A stretch of 16,152 nt of DNA from JBCCBV01 sp039033855 (GTDB lineage Bacteria > Planctomycetota > Phycisphaerae > Phycisphaerales > Phycisphaeraceae), in the NCBI GenBank assembly GCA_039033855.1, contig JBCCBV010000036.1, positions 1-16,152 of the forward strand. The letters are read 5' to 3'. The first letter of the stretch is position 1. The number at the start of each line of letters is the position of its first letter. A program made the translations under genes and the position numbers. Below, piece by piece: positions 14,025 through 16,152 of the stretch. The notes beneath the pieces were generated by a model. It had not been told where the DNA came from. It saw nothing but the letters and a program-made list of their open reading frames with translations, and made no database searches.

Positions 14025-14861
14025 ATGCGTCTGGTTCTCGAAAGCATGATTGCCGTGGCCGTGGTGGCCGGGCTGGGCGTGGTGCTGGTGCAGCAGCGCG
14101 ACCAGACCGCCCAGGACCAGAGCGAGCGCTTCGTCTCCGAGTCGCTGGCCCGGCTGCAAGAAGTAACCGCGTACCACGCCGCGCTGGCGACGGCCGAAGC
14201 CGAGGCGGGGGTGACCCCGTTGGTGGTGGCCGTGGAGCCCGCGTGGTTCGGCGCGACGATGCCCACCAACGTGCTGCTCGAACAGCAGCGCCCCTGGCTC
14301 GACCTTGCGCCGCCGGGCGACCGCGCATCGCACCCGCCCGACCCCGTGGCGCTCGGCGAAGATCAGGCGATGTTCTGGTATAACCCGACCACCGGCGTGT
14401 ACCGCGCCCGTGTCCCCGCGCTGGTGAACGAGCGCGACACCCTGGCCCTTTACAACCGTGTGAACGGCGCCGACCTGGCCGTGCTGCCGGTCGAGCACGA
14501 CCCGCTGCGTCGTCCGGTGGCGTATCAGCCCGGCGTGACGCCGGCCCAGGCGCTGGCGTCGCTCGAATACCGCCCGCGGTACGACACGATCACGCACTCG
14601 GTGTCCGCGCCGAACCCCAACGCGCCGCCGCCGGCCGCGCCGGACCCCGCGTCGGTGCTCGACGGGATCGACGTCGACGCCCTGCAGGCCGAGGCCGACG
14701 CCGTCCGCGCCCGAAAGCAGGCCGAACTGCAGGTCCAGGCCAAGCCGGCGCCCGTGCTGTTGCCAGGGGTGCGCGAGGCCGAGCAGCGCCTGCCCGAAGC
14801 CGTCGAGGCCCCGGCCGAAGACGACGCGCCCCGCCGTCCGACATTGCTCCAGAAAAAGTAA
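14025..14861 (+). CDS. Membrane-anchored protein of unknown function with a pilin-like N-terminus
   Basis: A 278-residue protein I do not recognise as a whole. Residues 3-24 (LVLESMIAVAVVAGLGVVLV and flanks) form a single hydrophobic helix that strongly resembles the N-terminal helix of type IV pilins and pseudopilins, including Glu6 near its start, but no Gly-Phe prepilin cleavage site precedes it. A helical stretch follows (about 25-60), then a globular part with FWYNPTTGVYRARVP (117-131), of the kind seen in some pseudopilin bodies. Residues about 195-215 are Pro/Ala-rich and 215-240 are a charged helix; the C-terminus is Pro- and Glu-rich. It is probably an inner-membrane protein facing the periplasm. 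It is alone on its strand here, with no secretion or pilus genes beside it. The ATG is fixed by the AAGGAG site. Confidence 0.75.
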   Translation: MRLVLESMIAVAVVAGLGVVLVQQRDQTAQDQSERFVSESLARLQEVTAYHAALATAEAEAGVTPLVVAVEPAWFGATMPTNVLLEQQRPWLDLAPPGDRASHPPDPVALGEDQAMFWYNPTTGVYRARVPALVNERDTLALYNRVNGADLAVLPVEHDPLRRPVAYQPGVTPAQALASLEYRPRYDTITHSVSAPNPNAPPPAAPDPASVLDGIDVDALQAEADAVRARKQAELQVQAKPAPVLLPGVREAEQRLPEAVEAPAEDDAPRRPTLLQKK

Positions 14862-14907
14862 GCGACACGCCCGAGCCGTTGGCGGTTCGCCGTGGGTCGC
14901 ATCCGCT

Positions 14908-16152
14908 TCACCCCTTGGCATCTGAGGCTTTTGTCTGCCCGAACTCGTGCAGCAGCCGGGCCAGCGTCCGGGCGCCCAGGTGCAGGCGATCGATATCGAT
15001 GTGTTCGTCCACGCTGTGGATGTGGTCGCTGTTGAGGCCGAAGCCGACAAACAACACGTCGAGCCCCAGCCGCTGCTGCAGGTACGGGCCCACGGGGATG
15101 GTGGCGCCCTCGCGCACGAGCACCGGCGGACGGCCGGTCTGGTCGACCACGGCTTGCCTTACCGGCTCGATCCACGGCGAATCCGGCCGCATCCGGAACG
15201 GCCGGGCCAAACCCAGCTGCGTCACAGTCCACCGGCAGCCGCCCACGTCGCGGGCCTCGAGCCAGGCGCGGAAGGCGCGTTCGACCTCGGTCGGTTCGAC
15301 CGAAGCCGGCAAGCGGAACGACACCTTGGCGCCGGCCGAGTGGGGGATAATGGTTTTCGCGCCGGGCTGGCTGTAGCCGCCCCATAGGCCGTGCACGTCG
15401 CAGGCGATGCAGGACCACCGCCGTTCGAGCGTGGTGAAACCGGCCTCGCCAGCCAGGGTGGCGCCTACCTCCTGCGCAAAAGCATGTTCGTCGAAACCGA
15501 GCGCTTCCCACGCGGCTTGCTCTTGCGGGTCGACGGCGTCGACCCGGTCGTTCAGCCCGGGGATGGTCAGTCGGCGGTCGTCGTCGAAAAGCGCGCCCAG
15601 CGTGCGGGCCAGCTCGGTGGCGGGGTTGGCGATCGCGCCGCCGTAGACCCCCGAGTGGACATCGCGCGACGGGCCGTCGAGCCGCAGGTCGAAGTACGCC
15701 AGGCCGCGCAGGCCCAGGGTGATCGCCACGTCTGGCGGGTGGTCTTGACCCGGGTAGTCCCACATGGCGGTGTCGCACACCAGCGCCACGTCCGAGCGCA
15801 GGTCGTCGGCGCGGGCGTCGATCAGCCCGGCCAGGCTGGGCGAACCGATTTCTTCCTCGCCCTCGATCAGCATGCGCACCCGGCAGGGCAGGGGCTGTCC
15901 GGCGTCGTGGTAGGCACGCACGGCTTCGAGCATCGACAGCACGCCGGCCTTGTCGTCGCTGGCGCCGCGGGCGAAGACCTTGCCGTGGCGCACCACCGGG
16001 TCGAAGGGGTCGTCGACCCAGCCGTCGCGCTGGGCGGCGGGTTGCACGTCGTGGTGGCCATAGAACAGAAGTGTGGGCACGTCGGGCGACGCCAGGCGGT
16101 CGTCGGGGGTCTGCACCACCGTGGCGGGCAGGCCGTGCTCGTGCGTCACGAC
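14908..16152 (-). CDS. M20 family metallodipeptidase, C-terminal about 415 residues
   Basis: The gene enters from beyond the right edge; about 60-80 N-terminal residues are missing by comparison with typical 450-470-residue family members. The two-zinc peptidase site is visible in order: YGHHDVQP (first His and Asp), ARGASDDKAG (bridging Asp), EGEEEIGS (catalytic and metal Glu), CDTAMWD (metal Asp), and NSDHIHSVDEHID near the end (final His). The lid/dimerisation domain lies between, with GLRGLAYFDLRLDGPSRDVHSG and the conserved dimer His. The pattern fits CPG2/PepV/carnosinase-like dipeptidases that cleave dipeptides in the cytoplasm; the substrate is not predictable. It converges with the gene ending at 14861, with 46 bp between stops. 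Confidence 0.92.
   Translation of the reverse strand, partial: VVTHEHGLPATVVQTPDDRLASPDVPTLLFYGHHDVQPAAQRDGWVDDPFDPVVRHGKVFARGASDDKAGVLSMLEAVRAYHDAGQPLPCRVRMLIEGEEEIGSPSLAGLIDARADDLRSDVALVCDTAMWDYPGQDHPPDVAITLGLRGLAYFDLRLDGPSRDVHSGVYGGAIANPATELARTLGALFDDDRRLTIPGLNDRVDAVDPQEQAAWEALGFDEHAFAQEVGATLAGEAGFTTLERRWSCIACDVHGLWGGYSQPGAKTIIPHSAGAKVSFRLPASVEPTEVERAFRAWLEARDVGGCRWTVTQLGLARPFRMRPDSPWIEPVRQAVVDQTGRPPVLVREGATIPVGPYLQQRLGLDVLFVGFGLNSDHIHSVDEHIDIDRLHLGARTLARLLHEFGQTKASDAKG

Noticed and set aside
12142..14049. 635-codon plus-strand open frame opposite the kinase-like gene
   Set aside because: Low-complexity mirror of the kinase codons; no domain, and the minus-strand frame has the kinase motifs.
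14862..14907. Hairpin between the convergent genes (GGCG/CGCC at 14881-14891 with imperfect outer pairing)
   Set aside because: Stem is short, several pairings compete, and no T-run follows on either strand; not strong enough to call a terminator.
13200..15050. 616-codon minus-strand open frame spanning the gap and the pilin-like gene
   Set aside because: It crosses three real features, has no motif, and conflicts with the plus-strand gene that has a good ribosome site.
1..16152. Defence system, CRISPR array, prophage or insertion sequence
   Set aside because: No regularly spaced repeats, transposase, integrase, terminal repeats or defence-type domains were seen; the kinase-like and HEAT proteins alone do not justify such a call.

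Overview
The window is a GC-rich, densely packed stretch of bacterial chromosome, about 70% G+C. It has long spurious open frames opposite real genes, short spacers, many genes without a clear Shine-Dalgarno site, and lineage-specific envelope and repeat proteins beside ordinary housekeeping genes. This style suggests Planctomycetota, most likely the Phycisphaerae. That is an inference from composition and gene types; there is no rRNA or other marker here. I see no mobile element, integrase, tRNA, rRNA or CRISPR array.

Layout. (1) Positions 1-3033 are all on the minus strand: the first 19 codons of an unidentified gene with a strong ribosome site, a YqaB-like HAD sugar-phosphate phosphatase with a possible terminator after it, and a large secreted HEAT-repeat protein with a good promoter candidate. 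(2) Positions 3277-5231, plus strand: a GH10-like TIM-barrel protein that seems to lack the usual nucleophile, overlapping by 4 bp a small membrane-anchored ComEA-type helix-hairpin-helix protein. (3) Positions 5258-8312: two divergent photolyase-family genes 52 bp apart. One is a bacterial (6-4)-type cryptochrome/photolyase without the C-terminal iron-sulfur cysteines; the other is a class II CPD photolyase. purK follows the second by 10 bp. (4) Positions 9562-11970: an acyl-CoA synthetase convergent with purK (3 bp apart) and divergent from a TPR-SPOR lipoprotein. A perfect 16-bp palindrome lies between the two divergent genes. (5) Positions 12058-16152: a protein-kinase-like gene (minus), a 413-bp gap rich in inverted repeats, an unidentified membrane-anchored protein with a pilin-like N-terminus (plus), and the C-terminal part of an M20 dipeptidase (minus) that runs off the window.

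How the genes fit together. The clearest functional unit is the photolyase pair, which together could reverse both main UV photoproducts; purK is probably read from the same transcript as the class II enzyme by position. The SPOR lipoprotein, secreted HEAT protein, kinase-like protein and pilin-like protein look like envelope or regulatory components of unknown role. I found no defence system or biosynthetic cluster. The least explained items are the cysteine-poor (6-4)-type photolyase, the nucleophile-less GH10-like protein coupled to a ComEA-like gene, and the structured gap at 13612-14024.
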